The notes beneath the pieces are model-generated. The model did no database searches and had not been told where the DNA came from. It was given only the letters and a program-made list of their open reading frames with translations. A stretch of DNA of 64,000 bases from JALCRY01 sp050946575 (GTDB lineage: Bacteria > Bacillota > Clostridia > Peptostreptococcales > Anaerovoracaceae): NCBI GenBank assembly GCA_050946575.1, contig JBMNVB010000007.1:1-64000 (forward strand), given 5' to 3'. A program made the translations under genes and the position numbers. This document shows positions 55,705 to 64,000 of this stretch, in pieces. Positions within the stretch are counted from its first letter, which is position 1. Each line of letters opens with the position of its first letter.

Positions 55705-56543
55705 CTTTCGATACCGTAGAATCTCTTAGCGTTATTCAGTGTAATATCGCACAGTTCTTCATAATCCATGCCTTTGATCACGGCTACGCGTCTCGCCGTG
55801 TGCGCGACGTAGTTCGGCCTGTTCTTTTTCCCGCGCATCGGTTCCGGCGCGAGATACGGCGCGTCTGTCTCCACCGTCAGGAATCCCGCCGGTATCCTCC
55901 GGACGACCTCGACCGTCTTCCGGTTGTTTTTGAACGTGACCGGACCGCATATCGATATCGTCCCGCCGAGTTTCACATACTGCTGCGCCGTTTCGGCGCT
56001 CCCTGAAAAGCAGTGGATGAGCACTCTGGCATCGGCCGCCGCGCTCTCCCAGCCTTCGGGAACAGGCCGCTCCGGGAACCACGATCTGCGCTCCGCGCTG
56101 AACGCGCCTTCCTCCTTCAGGATCTGCATGCATTCTCCGTCCGCTTCCCGGCAGTGCACCACTATCGGCATCCTGAGTTCGTTCGCCATATGTATCTGAC
56201 GTCTGAACCAGTATCTCTGATCTTCCCGGGGCGAAAAGTCATAATGGAAATCCAGGCCGATCTCTCCTACGGCCCGGACTTTTTCCTTACCCGCGATCAT
56301 GCCGATCATCTCGAGCGTCATTTCATCCATGTCTTTCGCTTCATGCGGATGTACGCCCGCAGTCGCATAGCACCAGTCGTACGCGGCCGCGTGATCCGCG
56401 GCCGCCATCGAATCGGCGAGAGTCGATCCCGCGTCGACTACGTACGCCATCGCGGGATCGTCTTCTATTCCCTTTATTACGGCCTTCCGTTCTTCTTCCG
56501 TATAGCCGTCGCTGTTTAGATGCGTATGGGCATCAAAAAGCAT
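55701..56543 (-). CDS. tatD: TatD family metal-dependent DNase
   Basis: 280 aa. TIM-barrel amidohydrolase fold with D-A-H-T-H-L (H6, H8), the E-I-G-L-D-F-H-Y segment, H-C-R-E-A and H-C-F-S-G, E-T-D-A-P-Y. The family has 3'-5' exonuclease and DNA-repair activity. It overlaps tilS by 4 bases. Confidence 0.95.
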   Translation of the reverse strand: MLFDAHTHLNSDGYTEEERKAVIKGIEDDPAMAYVVDAGSTLADSMAAADHAAAYDWCYATAGVHPHEAKDMDEMTLEMIGMIAGKEKVRAVGEIGLDFHYDFSPREDQRYWFRRQIHMANELRMPIVVHCREADGECMQILKEEGAFSAERRSWFPERPVPEGWESAAADARVLIHCFSGSAETAQQYVKLGGTISICGPVTFKNNRKTVEVVRRIPAGFLTVETDAPYLAPEPMRGKKNRPNYVAHTARRVAVIKGMDYEELCDITLNNAKRFYGIER

Positions 56544-56561
56544 TTGTTCTGTCTTCCTTCC

Positions 56562-56855
56562 TTATGTCACCGGGTTCCCGTCTTCGGCATCGCTGCCCAC
56601 AAATTCGCAGCGGAACCTGCCGTCCACTTCATTGTCTGCGAACAGCAGCATGCCGTTCGACTCGAGTCCCCTGAATTTTCTCGGTTCGAGGTTCGTGACC
56701 ACGACCGTCTTCTTTCCGATGCACTCCTCGGGAGTGTACCAGTCCGCGACGCCGGAGATGATCTGTCTTGTCTCGTCCCCGATCTTTACCTGGAACACGA
56801 GCAGCTTATCCGCGTTTGGATGCTTCTTGCAGTCCGTTATCACGCCGACCTTCAT
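56562..56855 (-). CDS. metG: C-terminal tRNA-binding domain of MetG, out of frame
   Basis: 97 aa counted from the internal ATG at 56855, but the same frame upstream reads K-L-S-K-P-Q-I-T-F-E-D-F-D-K-L-E, exactly the expected bridge from MetG to its EMAP/Trbp111-type domain. H-P-N-A-D-K-L and the G-L-E-S-N-G-M-L-L end are typical. No Shine-Dalgarno serves 56855 properly. The join to metG needs one more A in the A9 run at 56901-56909 or a -1 slip on A-AAA-AAC. Mended length would be 664 aa, normal for MetG. Confidence 0.85.
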   Translation of the reverse strand: MKVGVITDCKKHPNADKLLVFQVKIGDETRQIISGVADWYTPEECIGKKTVVVTNLEPRKFRGLESNGMLLFADNEVDGRFRCEFVGSDAEDGNPVT

Positions 56856-56896
56856 CTCGAGTTTGTCGAAATCCTCGAACGTTATCTGCGGTTTAC

Positions 56897-58555
56897 TCAG
56901 TTTTTTTTTGCGTTTTTTTCCGCTTCTATCTTCTTTCCGGCTTCTTCCTGAGCCTTCAGCTTTGCCTGCGCTTCCTCGCGCTGCTTCCTGCTGATCTCTT
57001 CGAGTTCCGCAAGTTCCTTATCAATGTCGAGACGCGGGAATATAGGAGCGCCTTTCTTCACTTTGTATCCCGAAGTGAGGTCCCATTTTCTCGTATCCTC
57101 CCATTCATATTTCACATCGAGGATGCCGAGCTGCTTTTTGATCTCGTCCGCCGTATGATGCATGAACGGGAACAGCAGTATCGTCACTATCCTGAGCGAT
57201 TCCGCGAGATTATGCATTACGGTGTTCAGGACTTCCCTGTTCGCCTCGTCCTTCGCGAGCACCCACGGCTGCGTCTCGTCGATGTATTTGTTCGCTCTTC
57301 TTATGATCTTCCACAGCGCTTCGAGCGCGATGTTGAACTGGAATTCTTCCATCGCGTCTTCGATCTCATCGACCGCCGTCGTCGAAATGCGGATCAGGTC
57401 TTCGTCGAATTCCGTTCCCTTCCCGCCTTCAGGGATCACTCCGCCGCAATACTGTTCGATCATCGAGATCGTTCTAGAAACGAGGTTGCCGAGGTCGTTC
57501 GCGAGATCGTAGTTCAGCCTCTTCAGCAGGACTTCATTCGTGAACACGCCGTCCTGCCCGAACGTGTACTCTCTGAGCAGGAAGTACTTGAGCGCGTCGA
57601 CGCCGTATCTGTCTATCAGCATGACAGGATCCACTATATTGCCCTTCGATTTGGACATCTTTCCTCCGTCGATTAGCAGCCAGCCGTGACCTCTGACATG
57701 CTTCGGAAGAGGAGCCCCGAGTGACATCAGCATTGCAGGCCATATAATCGTATGGAATCTTACGATCTCTTTTCCGACGAGGTGATAGTCGGCCGGCCAC
57801 CATTTTTTGTAATCCGGACTGTCTTCGTCAGGATAACCGAGCGTCGTGATATAGTTGGCATCCGCGTCGAACCAGACGTAGATGACGTGTTTCTTGTTAA
57901 TAGGAACAGGGATCCCCCAGTCGAACGACGTTCTCGAAATGCAGAGATCGTCAAGACCCTGTTCGATGAAGTTTATCATTTCCTTCCTTCTTGATTCCGG
58001 CTGAAGGAAGTCCTTGTTTTCCTTGAAGTTTTTCAGCAGCGCCGGCGCGTACTTCGACATTCTGAAGAAGTAAGCCTCTTCACTGGCCTTCTCCACCGGT
58101 CGTCCGCAGTCAGGGCAGCATCCGTCGACGAGCTGCTGCTCCGTCCAGAACGATTCGCACGGAGTGCAGTAAAGGCCTTCATATCTTCCAAGATATATGT
58201 CGCCCTTCTCGTACATCTTCATGAACATCTCCTGGACGCGCTTCGTGTGACGCGGCTCTGTCGTCCTCACGAAATCATCGTATGAGATTTCCATCGTGTC
58301 CCAGAGTTTTTTGACGCCCGCGACGATCTTGTCAACGTATGCCTGCGGCGTCATGCCGTTCTCTTCGGCGATCTTCTGGATCTTCTGGCCGTGTTCGTCC
58401 GTGCCTGTCTGGAATCTCACATCATACCCCTGCGCCCTCTTGAACCTCGCCATGGCGTCCGCCATTACCGTACAGTAAGTGTGACCAATGTGAAGATTGT
58501 CACTCGGATAATAGATAGGTGTGGTGATGTAAAATGTTCCTTTTGATTCTGCCAT
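56897..58555 (-). CDS. metG: methionyl-tRNA synthetase, catalytic and anticodon domains
   Basis: 552 aa. HIGH motif at 22-25, zinc knuckle cysteines (C-T-P-C and C-P-D-C), K-M-S-K-S near 300 and a helical anticodon domain. The chain stops inside the charged linker (K-N-A-K-K-N-stop) at an A9 run, and the missing tRNA-binding domain follows in the next frame. The truncated enzyme should still charge tRNA, as domain-less MetG proteins exist. ATG at 58555 with GGAAAGG. Confidence 0.96.
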   Translation of the reverse strand: MAESKGTFYITTPIYYPSDNLHIGHTYCTVMADAMARFKRAQGYDVRFQTGTDEHGQKIQKIAEENGMTPQAYVDKIVAGVKKLWDTMEISYDDFVRTTEPRHTKRVQEMFMKMYEKGDIYLGRYEGLYCTPCESFWTEQQLVDGCCPDCGRPVEKASEEAYFFRMSKYAPALLKNFKENKDFLQPESRRKEMINFIEQGLDDLCISRTSFDWGIPVPINKKHVIYVWFDADANYITTLGYPDEDSPDYKKWWPADYHLVGKEIVRFHTIIWPAMLMSLGAPLPKHVRGHGWLLIDGGKMSKSKGNIVDPVMLIDRYGVDALKYFLLREYTFGQDGVFTNEVLLKRLNYDLANDLGNLVSRTISMIEQYCGGVIPEGGKGTEFDEDLIRISTTAVDEIEDAMEEFQFNIALEALWKIIRRANKYIDETQPWVLAKDEANREVLNTVMHNLAESLRIVTILLFPFMHHTADEIKKQLGILDVKYEWEDTRKWDLTSGYKVKKGAPIFPRLDIDKELAELEEISRKQREEAQAKLKAQEEAGKKIEAEKNAKKN

Positions 58556-58664
58556 TTTCTTTCCTTTCCGCCTCCGTATCGAATGAGATACGGCGCTTCG
58601 TTTGTTATTAATATTTTTTATAGTGAGTTATAGAATATCATAATAACGGTCTGTTTGCAATGAG

Positions 58665-59591
58665 CTATCGCTTTACCTTCTCTCTCATTTTCGGCACTTC
58701 CTCCTTTATTACCACATCCGTGGTTTCAAGGAAGGCCTTCACGACCGGGGACAGATGTTTTTCCGACATCACTCCTATGGCGATGGGCCTGTATCTTTTC
58801 GGTTCAAGCGACACACTGGCGACTTTGCCGGGGTAATTCATCACGAGCGTCTCGCCCGCCAGCGAAACTCCCATGTTGTTCTGTATCATGTTTATGAGCA
58901 TCAGGTCGTCATCTATCTTGAAACGGGTGTACAGATCAAGTTCTTCTGCTTTGTCCCCAATATAATTGAGGTTCGAAAACGATTCGTCAAGCGAGCTCGT
59001 GTTTTCCAGGAACGGATATTCCGCGAGTTCCTCGAGCGTCACCGATTTTCTCCGTGCGAGAGGATTTCCCTTCGGGACAACAGCGAAGATCTCGTCATTG
59101 AACAGGTGTCTGACCGGGAATTCGACTTCGCATTTGCCCATCACGGTCATATCGAGAAAAATGACGTCGGTTTTCCTTGAAATCAGCGAATCTCTGAGTT
59201 CCACGTCGCCCATCGCTAATACCCGTATTTTTACATCGGGATATTCGCTGTGGAATGCGCCGGCCACGGCCGGCAGCAGAGCTCCCGCGATACTCGTGAG
59301 CGAACCGATCCTGATCTCGCCTGCGACTACTCCCTGCAGAGCGCTGCATTCCTGCAGTATCCTTTCTTCCCAGATCTGTTCTTCTCTGAAAAACGGAAGA
59401 AGATATGCGCCTTCAGGCGTCGCTACCGCTCCCTTGTTCGTCCTGGCAAACAGTTTGAGCCCGAGTTCTTCCTCAAGGCTGTTCAGCATCTGCGTTATCC
59501 CGGACTGCGTGTAGCCCATCTCCTCCGCCGTTTTTGTAATGCTTCCGTTTTCCGCGATCCTTATGACCGCCTCGTATTTTCTGCTTTCCAT
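58665..59591 (-). CDS. LysR family transcriptional regulator
   Basis: 308 aa. Winged helix-turn-helix at 1-60 (I-A-E-N-G-S-I-T-K-T-A-E-E-M-G-Y-T-Q-S-G-I-T), then a periplasmic-binding-like effector domain (90-295). The target cannot be read from position: both neighbours run the same way. ATG at 59591 with AAGGAG. A GCCGTATC/GATACGG hairpin follows it near 58580. Confidence 0.9.
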   Translation of the reverse strand: MESRKYEAVIRIAENGSITKTAEEMGYTQSGITQMLNSLEEELGLKLFARTNKGAVATPEGAYLLPFFREEQIWEERILQECSALQGVVAGEIRIGSLTSIAGALLPAVAGAFHSEYPDVKIRVLAMGDVELRDSLISRKTDVIFLDMTVMGKCEVEFPVRHLFNDEIFAVVPKGNPLARRKSVTLEELAEYPFLENTSSLDESFSNLNYIGDKAEELDLYTRFKIDDDLMLINMIQNNMGVSLAGETLVMNYPGKVASVSLEPKRYRPIAIGVMSEKHLSPVVKAFLETTDVVIKEEVPKMREKVKR

Positions 59592-59680
59592 ACCGCTCCT
59601 TCCGGCATTGCTTCCGTTGAAGAAATTTTATCCGATACACGGGAAAAAATCAATGCCGCAAAACTCCGCCGGATGATGTT

Positions 59681-60484
59681 TCATACCTCCTGAAATGCCT
59701 GTTCAAACTTTTTCAGGATGTCCGTCTCGACCTCATCGAGATATTCCATCGCGCTGCTGCGGATATTATCAGGTATCCCGAAATACGCCTCCGCGACGCC
59801 TCCCGTCACGGCGGCCAGGGTATCGCTGTCTCCGCCGATCGATATCGCGTTCCTGACCGCGTCTTCAAAGCTGCCGGCTTCGAAAAACGCCATCAATGCG
59901 GGCGGCACTGTGCCGCGGCACGATACGTCGAATCCGTAGTCATCCCTGATCTCATCCAATGTGAAGTCCATCGGGTAATAATAATAATTTATATAATCTT
60001 TTATCTCGCTCTTTCTCTTTCCTTCACGCGCCAGAAAGATCGCGGCCGCCACGGCCTCCGCACCCATGATCCCTTCCGGATGGTCGTGTGTGACCCTCGT
60101 CACTTCGAATGAAAGTTCTGTGACCTCCCCGAGACTGCGGCCGGCGAAGCCGCACGGGCTGACGCGCATCGCGGCTCCGTTCCCGAAACTGTTATACGGC
60201 TGCGGATTTTCTTCATACAGCCACCTGTTGAACATCCCGCCGTACCCCGCGTCGGGATACCGGCGGCCGAGCCCCTGCATGTTCCGGACGGCCATCTCTG
60301 CGAGCCCGCCTTTCACGTCGCCCGGACCGGCGTCGGACTCCAGTATCGACTTCGCGACAGCCAGCGTCATTATGCTGTCGTCCGTGGGAGAACACTGAGG
60401 CGTGAAAAACTCAAAGTCCTTCCCCTTGTAATTGTTCCATTCGAATCTGGAACCGACAATATCACCGATGATCGCACCGAGCAT
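59681..60484 (-). CDS. ADP-ribosylglycohydrolase family protein
   Basis: 267 aa, all-helical. G-D-I-V-G-S-R-F-E (7-15), P-T-D-D-S (33-37) and G-G-D-S-D-T-L-A-A near 226 supply the two-magnesium site of DraG/ARH hydrolases, which remove ADP-ribose from proteins or small molecules. The natural substrate is unknown and no ADP-ribosyltransferase is nearby. ATG at 60484 with GGAGGT. One octamer copy lies in it and one just upstream. Confidence 0.92.
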   Translation of the reverse strand: MLGAIIGDIVGSRFEWNNYKGKDFEFFTPQCSPTDDSIMTLAVAKSILESDAGPGDVKGGLAEMAVRNMQGLGRRYPDAGYGGMFNRWLYEENPQPYNSFGNGAAMRVSPCGFAGRSLGEVTELSFEVTRVTHDHPEGIMGAEAVAAAIFLAREGKRKSEIKDYINYYYYPMDFTLDEIRDDYGFDVSCRGTVPPALMAFFEAGSFEDAVRNAISIGGDSDTLAAVTGGVAEAYFGIPDNIRSSAMEYLDEVETDILKKFEQAFQEV

Positions 60485-60590
60485 AAATCATACCTCCGTA
60501 AAGCAGCATTGATACATCAGACCGCCTGTTATTTATCAGTATACACCATCCCTCCTCTTCCCGCCTCCGCTTCTTCCAATAACAGAAAAA

Positions 60591-60612
60591 GGGCCGGACA
60601 TCAGTCCGACCC
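60591..60612 (-). terminator. hsp20 terminator
   Basis: GGGTCGGAC-TGAT-GTCCGGCCC followed by T5 on the minus strand, 42 bases after the hsp20 stop. Confidence 0.9.
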
Positions 60613-60653
60613 GTTTAAGAGGATTGTATGTGCACCAATTGATCAGCAAATGG

Positions 60654-61082
60654 TTACTTTACTTCTATCTGCTTTGTTTCAGGAATACTTTCCTTTTCCT
60701 TTGGCAGCTTCAGCGAGAGCACCCCGTTGTCATACGACGCTTCGATATTATCGGTGTCGATACCCGTCACATCGAAGTTCCTTACGAACTTCCCGTAACG
60801 TCTTTCTCTTCTTACATACTTTTCATTCTCGTCCTTTTCTTCGTTCTCTTCTTTATGCTCCGCGGATATCCTGAGGATATCATTATCGAGGTCTACCGAG
60901 ATATCTTCCTTCTTGAAGCCCGGCAGGTCCGCCTTCAGTTCAAAATGGTCATCTCTTTCGATAACATCGGTCCTGAACTGCGATACGTCCGTGGACAGAT
61001 CACCGAAGAAATTCTTTTCCAGATTGTCGAGATAATTAAAAATACTGTTTCCGCTTCTTTCAAATGGCATCAGATCAAACAT
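60654..61082 (-). CDS. Hsp20/alpha-crystallin small heat-shock protein
   Basis: 142 aa. Alpha-crystallin domain about 35-130 (L-P-G-F-K-K-E-D-I, then the dimer motif Y-D-N-G-V-L-S-L-K-L-P-K) with a short C-terminal tail. ATP-independent holdase. AAAGGAGG before the ATG at 61082. A perfect CIRCE upstream places it under HrcA together with groESL. Confidence 0.95.
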   Translation of the reverse strand: MFDLMPFERSGNSIFNYLDNLEKNFFGDLSTDVSQFRTDVIERDDHFELKADLPGFKKEDISVDLDNDILRISAEHKEENEEKDENEKYVRRERRYGKFVRNFDVTGIDTDNIEASYDNGVLSLKLPKEKESIPETKQIEVK

Positions 61083-61147
61083 TTTTTGTACCTCCTTTTA
61101 TGTCCTGTTATTACTGTACCACGCTGCGGGGATTTTAAACGCATTTT

Positions 61148-61174
61148 TTAGCACTCTTTTTGTGAGAGTGCTAA
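61148..61174. promoter_or_regulatory. CIRCE operator (HrcA) of hsp20
   Basis: TTAGCACTC, nine bases, GAGTGCTAA: exact CIRCE, 66 bases upstream of the hsp20 ATG. Confidence 0.95.
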
Positions 61175-61320
61175 CAAAATTTTAGAAACGGCTGAATTCC
61201 AACGTTTGCAGGCTGTAAATTTTTTTGATTTTTTCCCGCATCAATGCGTTTCAGCACTGTTTCGGGCGCGAAAAAACCGGCGGGCCGCGGCCGCGCCGGC
61301 TCTTTTATTCAGTTATAGTA

Positions 61321-62541
61321 TCACGTTTCGAGAACAGTGCCGTCTGTTTTCAGGAACAGCTCCGCCGGCTTTCCGAACGACGAAAATGCGAACGGCGACA
61401 ATGTCGCTCCGTAGCATCCGGCATTCGTCACGGCGAGGACATCCCCCGCCCTGAGCTTCGGCATTGATATTTCCCTTGCGATGATATCGGTGTTCGTGCA
61501 GAGATTTCCCACGAGTGTGACAGTCTCGACCTCCTGGGAATCCGTGAGCGCGATGAACTCATACGAGTTCTCCGTAGTGAAGAGCGGCTCGTATCCTTCC
61601 GGAGTCTGATCACCGCCGAAATGCTTCGCGGCCATCTCCAGGCACGGCCGCGCGAAACCGTTCAGAGTATTGTACAGAATAATGAATATCCGTCCGCGCG
61701 ATTCCTTCCGGTCCATGACTTTCGTGCAGTACGTCCCGGCCGGACCGCAGACAAACCTGCCGGTCTCGATGATTATCCTCGTGCCTTCGAGCCTGTCGGA
61801 GAATATTTTCCTGAATGAAGATACCGTCTGTCCGAGGCGCTGAGTATCGACCTCGTCGTCGCCCGGCCCGAACGGTATGCCGATGCCGGATCCGAGATTC
61901 AGGAAACCGAGCGGCCTTCCGAGCGCCTGCGCGAAATCCGCCGCGCATTTGAACAGTCTCTCGTAGTACCTCGCGATCAGCTTCGTGTCGAGCACCTGGC
62001 TCATGAGATGGACATGGACCCCTTCGATCTCGATGTTTTCCATCCGTTCCCATTCCGGGAGCATCTCGAACGCCTTTTCGGCATCAATGCCGAATTTCTG
62101 CGGCACTCCCTCTTTTCCTCTGAACGTGAACGACGGATTGATCCTGAGACCGATCTTCGCCTTTTCGCCGAGCCTTCCGGCGGCTTCATTTATCCTCGCG
62201 ACCTCATCAACGCTGTCCGCAATGATTATCGAGTGCGGCAGCGCCTCTTCGATGTCCTTCACGCTTTTCCCCGGCGCCGAATAGAGGATATCCTCTTTTT
62301 TCACGCCCCGCCCTTTTGCGAGCATGACCTCGGCAAGACTCGCTGCGTCCGCGCCGAACCCGTTGCTGAACATGCAGTCCAGGACCGCGGGCGCGGGGTT
62401 CGCCTTCACCGAAAACAGAAAATCGACTCCTTTGAAATCATGCCTGAGCTGAGCAATGCGTTCGAGGATCACCCGCTCTTCATAGAGATAAAAACAATTA
62501 CGATCTTCGCTTTGCTGCAGAATAACATTATCGGGAATCAT
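61321..62541 (-). CDS. fold-type III PLP decarboxylase (DapDC/CANSDC-like)
   Basis: 406 aa. Alanine-racemase-like barrel with the PLP lysine K46 in F-S-V-K-A-N-P, the H-V-H-L-M-S-Q segment, a phosphate-binding L-G-S-G-I-G-I-P and a C-terminal beta domain. The usual C-E-S-G-D signature is replaced by C-T-N-T-D, so the substrate may differ from diaminopimelate; carboxynorspermidine, ornithine or a siderophore intermediate are options. No polyamine gene is adjacent. ATG at 62541 with AGGGTG. Confidence 0.85.
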   Translation of the reverse strand: MIPDNVILQQSEDRNCFYLYEERVILERIAQLRHDFKGVDFLFSVKANPAPAVLDCMFSNGFGADAASLAEVMLAKGRGVKKEDILYSAPGKSVKDIEEALPHSIIIADSVDEVARINEAAGRLGEKAKIGLRINPSFTFRGKEGVPQKFGIDAEKAFEMLPEWERMENIEIEGVHVHLMSQVLDTKLIARYYERLFKCAADFAQALGRPLGFLNLGSGIGIPFGPGDDEVDTQRLGQTVSSFRKIFSDRLEGTRIIIETGRFVCGPAGTYCTKVMDRKESRGRIFIILYNTLNGFARPCLEMAAKHFGGDQTPEGYEPLFTTENSYEFIALTDSQEVETVTLVGNLCTNTDIIAREISMPKLRAGDVLAVTNAGCYGATLSPFAFSSFGKPAELFLKTDGTVLET

Positions 62542-62695
62542 CTGATCACCCTGCCTCTCACTGCTGAATACTTCTGCTTCCTTTTCAGCTTCCCTTCTGT
62601 CTTAATTGTCTGACTTTTTGCCGCTTTAGTCAAGTGTGCTGCGGGATGTCTGACCGCGCGGGCCGGGACCCCGTCCGCACAGGCGCTTCCGGCCG

Positions 62696-62953
62696 CTATT
62701 CGTTTTCCCGCTCGTACGCTTCCTTCACGGCGCGCGCGAGCTGATCCGCGCAGGACGTGGGGTTCAGGCCGCAGGTGTTCCCCGCGAGCTTATCGTATAT
62801 CTCGTCCACTGTCATGCCGTCGACCAGTTTGCTGATGGCCTTGAGATTTCCGTTGCAGCCGCCCGTGAACCTGATATCGCGGACGACATCGCCGTCGAGC
62901 CTGAAATCTATTTTCGTGGAACATGTCCCGTGTGTCTTATATGTATGATCCAT
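62696..62953 (-). CDS. TSCPD domain protein (TIGR03905 type)
   Basis: 85 aa. A TSCPD domain as found at the end of some ribonucleotide reductases, here alone: C11, the segment F-T-G-G-C-N-G-N, and the motif C-G-L-N-P-T-S-C-A-D-Q. Four cysteines could hold a metal. The function of the stand-alone form is unknown. Widespread in Clostridia. Confidence 0.88.
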   Translation of the reverse strand: MDHTYKTHGTCSTKIDFRLDGDVVRDIRFTGGCNGNLKAISKLVDGMTVDEIYDKLAGNTCGLNPTSCADQLARAVKEAYERENE

Positions 62954-63064
62954 TTTCTTTCATTCCTTCCCGCGGCGGCCTGTCCTGCCGGTACGGGCGC
63001 CCGTGCCCGGACATCCGGCCCGCGTCCGCCGCGCCTTATTGTATATTACCACTTTGCGCAATGA

Positions 63065-63088
63065 AAAAACTCCCTTGCGGGAGTTTTT
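63065..63088 (-). terminator. purD terminator
   Basis: Perfect AAAAACTCCC-GCAA-GGGAGTTTTT stem, about 130 bases after the purD stop. Nothing else is seen in 63089-63218 apart from one octamer at 63209. Confidence 0.85.
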
Positions 63089-63218
63089 CCAGGGTATTAG
63101 GGTTATTAGGGTATAGAAAGTATAACTTCCTATTTAAGGGATTATGACAGTTATTTTGCCAAAAGTCAATAATAGTGAGACTATTTTTCAGTAATTTTTC
63201 AATTACAGGCATTGATAC

Positions 63219-64000
63219 TTAATGCCTGACTATAGTACCGATGTCCCTTCTGAAATGCGCTCCGTCGAAATGTATCCTCGAGACATTTTCGAACGCTTTC
63301 GCTCTGGCCTCGTCATGAGTGTCCCCCATGCACATGACGCCGAGCACGCGTCCGCCGCTGGTCACGATATTTCCGGCGCTGTCGAATTTCGTCCCCGCGT
63401 GGAATACGACGCAGTCGTCGTCCACGTCGCCGAGCCCGGTAATGACCTTCCCCTTCGCGTAGCTGCCGGGGTATCCGCCGGACGCCATTACTACCGTGAC
63501 TGCCCTCCTGTCAGACCATTTTATATCAATGTCCGCGAGCCTGTTGTCTATTACGGCTTCGAAAATATCGAACAGATCGGTATCGAGCCTCGCGAGCACC
63601 GACTGGCATTCGGGGTCGCCGAATCTGTTGTTGAATTCTATTACCTTCGGACCGTCTTCGGAGATCATCAGACCGACGAACAGGACTCCCTGGAAATCGA
63701 GTCCGTCTTCCCGGAATCCCCTGAGCGTAGGCTGAAGGATCTCGTCCATGATCCTCTTTTCGAGTTCCGGCGTGAACACGAGGCTCGGCGAGTACGAACC
63801 CATGCCGCCTGTGTTCGGTCCTTCGTCTCCGTCGTTCACGCGCTTATAATCCTGCGCGGACTCCATCGGGACTATCGTATTATGATCCACGAAGCAGAGC
63901 ATCGAAGCCTCGACTCCGGTGAGACATTCCTCCACGACGACGAGATCGGCCGCGCTGCCGAACCTGCGCTTGCCCATCATTTCCTCGATGCCGCGCATTG
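63219..64000 (-). CDS. purD: phosphoribosylamine-glycine ligase, partial
   Basis: The C-terminal 259 or more residues are inside the window; the start lies beyond the right edge. ATP-grasp features: V-V-E-E-C-L-T-G-V-E-A-S, D-E-G-P-N-T-G-G-M-G-S-Y and E-F-N-N-R-F-G-D-P-E. Second step of de novo purine synthesis. The open frame has no stop at the edge. Confidence 0.96.
   Translation of the reverse strand, partial: MRGIEEMMGKRRFGSAADLVVVEECLTGVEASMLCFVDHNTIVPMESAQDYKRVNDGDEGPNTGGMGSYSPSLVFTPELEKRIMDEILQPTLRGFREDGLDFQGVLFVGLMISEDGPKVIEFNNRFGDPECQSVLARLDTDLFDIFEAVIDNRLADIDIKWSDRRAVTVVMASGGYPGSYAKGKVITGLGDVDDDCVVFHAGTKFDSAGNIVTSGGRVLGVMCMGDTHDEARAKAFENVSRIHFDGAHFRRDIGTIVRH

Noticed and set aside
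56562..56855. Separate Trbp111-like gene starting at 56855
   Set aside because: There is no adequate ribosome site, and the frame continues upstream into the MetG linker, so it is better seen as the split end of MetG.

Overview
The window looks like chromosomal DNA of an anaerobic, moderately GC-rich Bacillota (class Clostridia). The evidence is butyrate kinase, a rubredoxin/rubrerythrin fusion, a 2[4Fe-4S] ferredoxin, indolepyruvate:ferredoxin oxidoreductase, a sodium-pump-type decarboxylase cluster, CIRCE/HrcA-type heat-shock control, Rex, an AmmeMemoRadiSam gene set, PepV, and a surface protein ending in an SPETG-type sortase signal. A family-level assignment (for example the Anaerovoracaceae/Family XIII group) would be only a guess. 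Nearly all genes lie on the minus strand; only the ferredoxin, rubrerythrin and an EamA transporter are on the plus strand.

Layout. 1-2.2 kb: a cyclic-di-GMP-I riboswitch with promoter and terminator reading off the left edge, then a nuclease-like gene between two 175-bp hairpin elements. 2.2-6.3 kb: groES-groEL under CIRCE, an 8-oxoguanine glycosylase, a P-loop/Asp23 protein and a ferredoxin. 6.3-14.2 kb: an island of four minus-strand genes (HIRAN, J-domain, Sel1/TPR, PLD-helicase) bracketed by two related arrays of 42-bp hairpin units. 14.4-23.4 kb: housekeeping operons (acpP-rex; tsaE-tsaB-rimI-tsaD-abcF), ribU under an FMN riboswitch, and a PepV dipeptidase. 22.5-24.2 kb: a thiol-redox cassette (TlpA lipoprotein, 48-aa CXXC peptide, membrane iron-sulfur protein). 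24.2-25.8 kb: gene-free repeats including three 301-bp units. 25.8-37.1 kb: NifU domain, rubrerythrin, butyrate kinase, OFA and EamA transporters with a TetR regulator, AmmeMemoRadiSam genes, a surface protein. 37.2-50.2 kb: energy metabolism (iorAB with a sigma-54 promoter, a flavin/Fe-S oxidoreductase, CstA, a sigma-54 activator, mmdA/oadG/biotin carrier) plus dusB and coaX. 50.2-64 kb: PucR regulator, ftsH, tilS, tatD, metG, LysR, ADP-ribosylglycohydrolase, hsp20, a PLP decarboxylase, a TSCPD protein and partial purD.

How the genes work together. The central theme is anaerobic amino-acid and carboxylic-acid catabolism: IorAB makes acyl-CoA and reduced ferredoxin, the biotin decarboxylase would couple decarboxylation to sodium export, butyrate kinase gives ATP, CstA imports peptides or pyruvate, Rex senses NADH/NAD+, and a PrpR-like enhancer protein fits the sigma-54 promoter of iorAB.

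Most unusual points. (1) The octamer ATCAATGC occurs about 53 times by eye on both strands, where about two are expected, and is used in several reading frames inside genes. (2) Two homologous 42-bp hairpin arrays bracket the HIRAN/J/Sel1/PLD-helicase island. (3) metG and the flavin oxidoreductase are each out of frame at a homopolymer run (A9 and C6). (4) FtsH carries a long repetitive Gly/Gln/Pro/Asn/Tyr tail.
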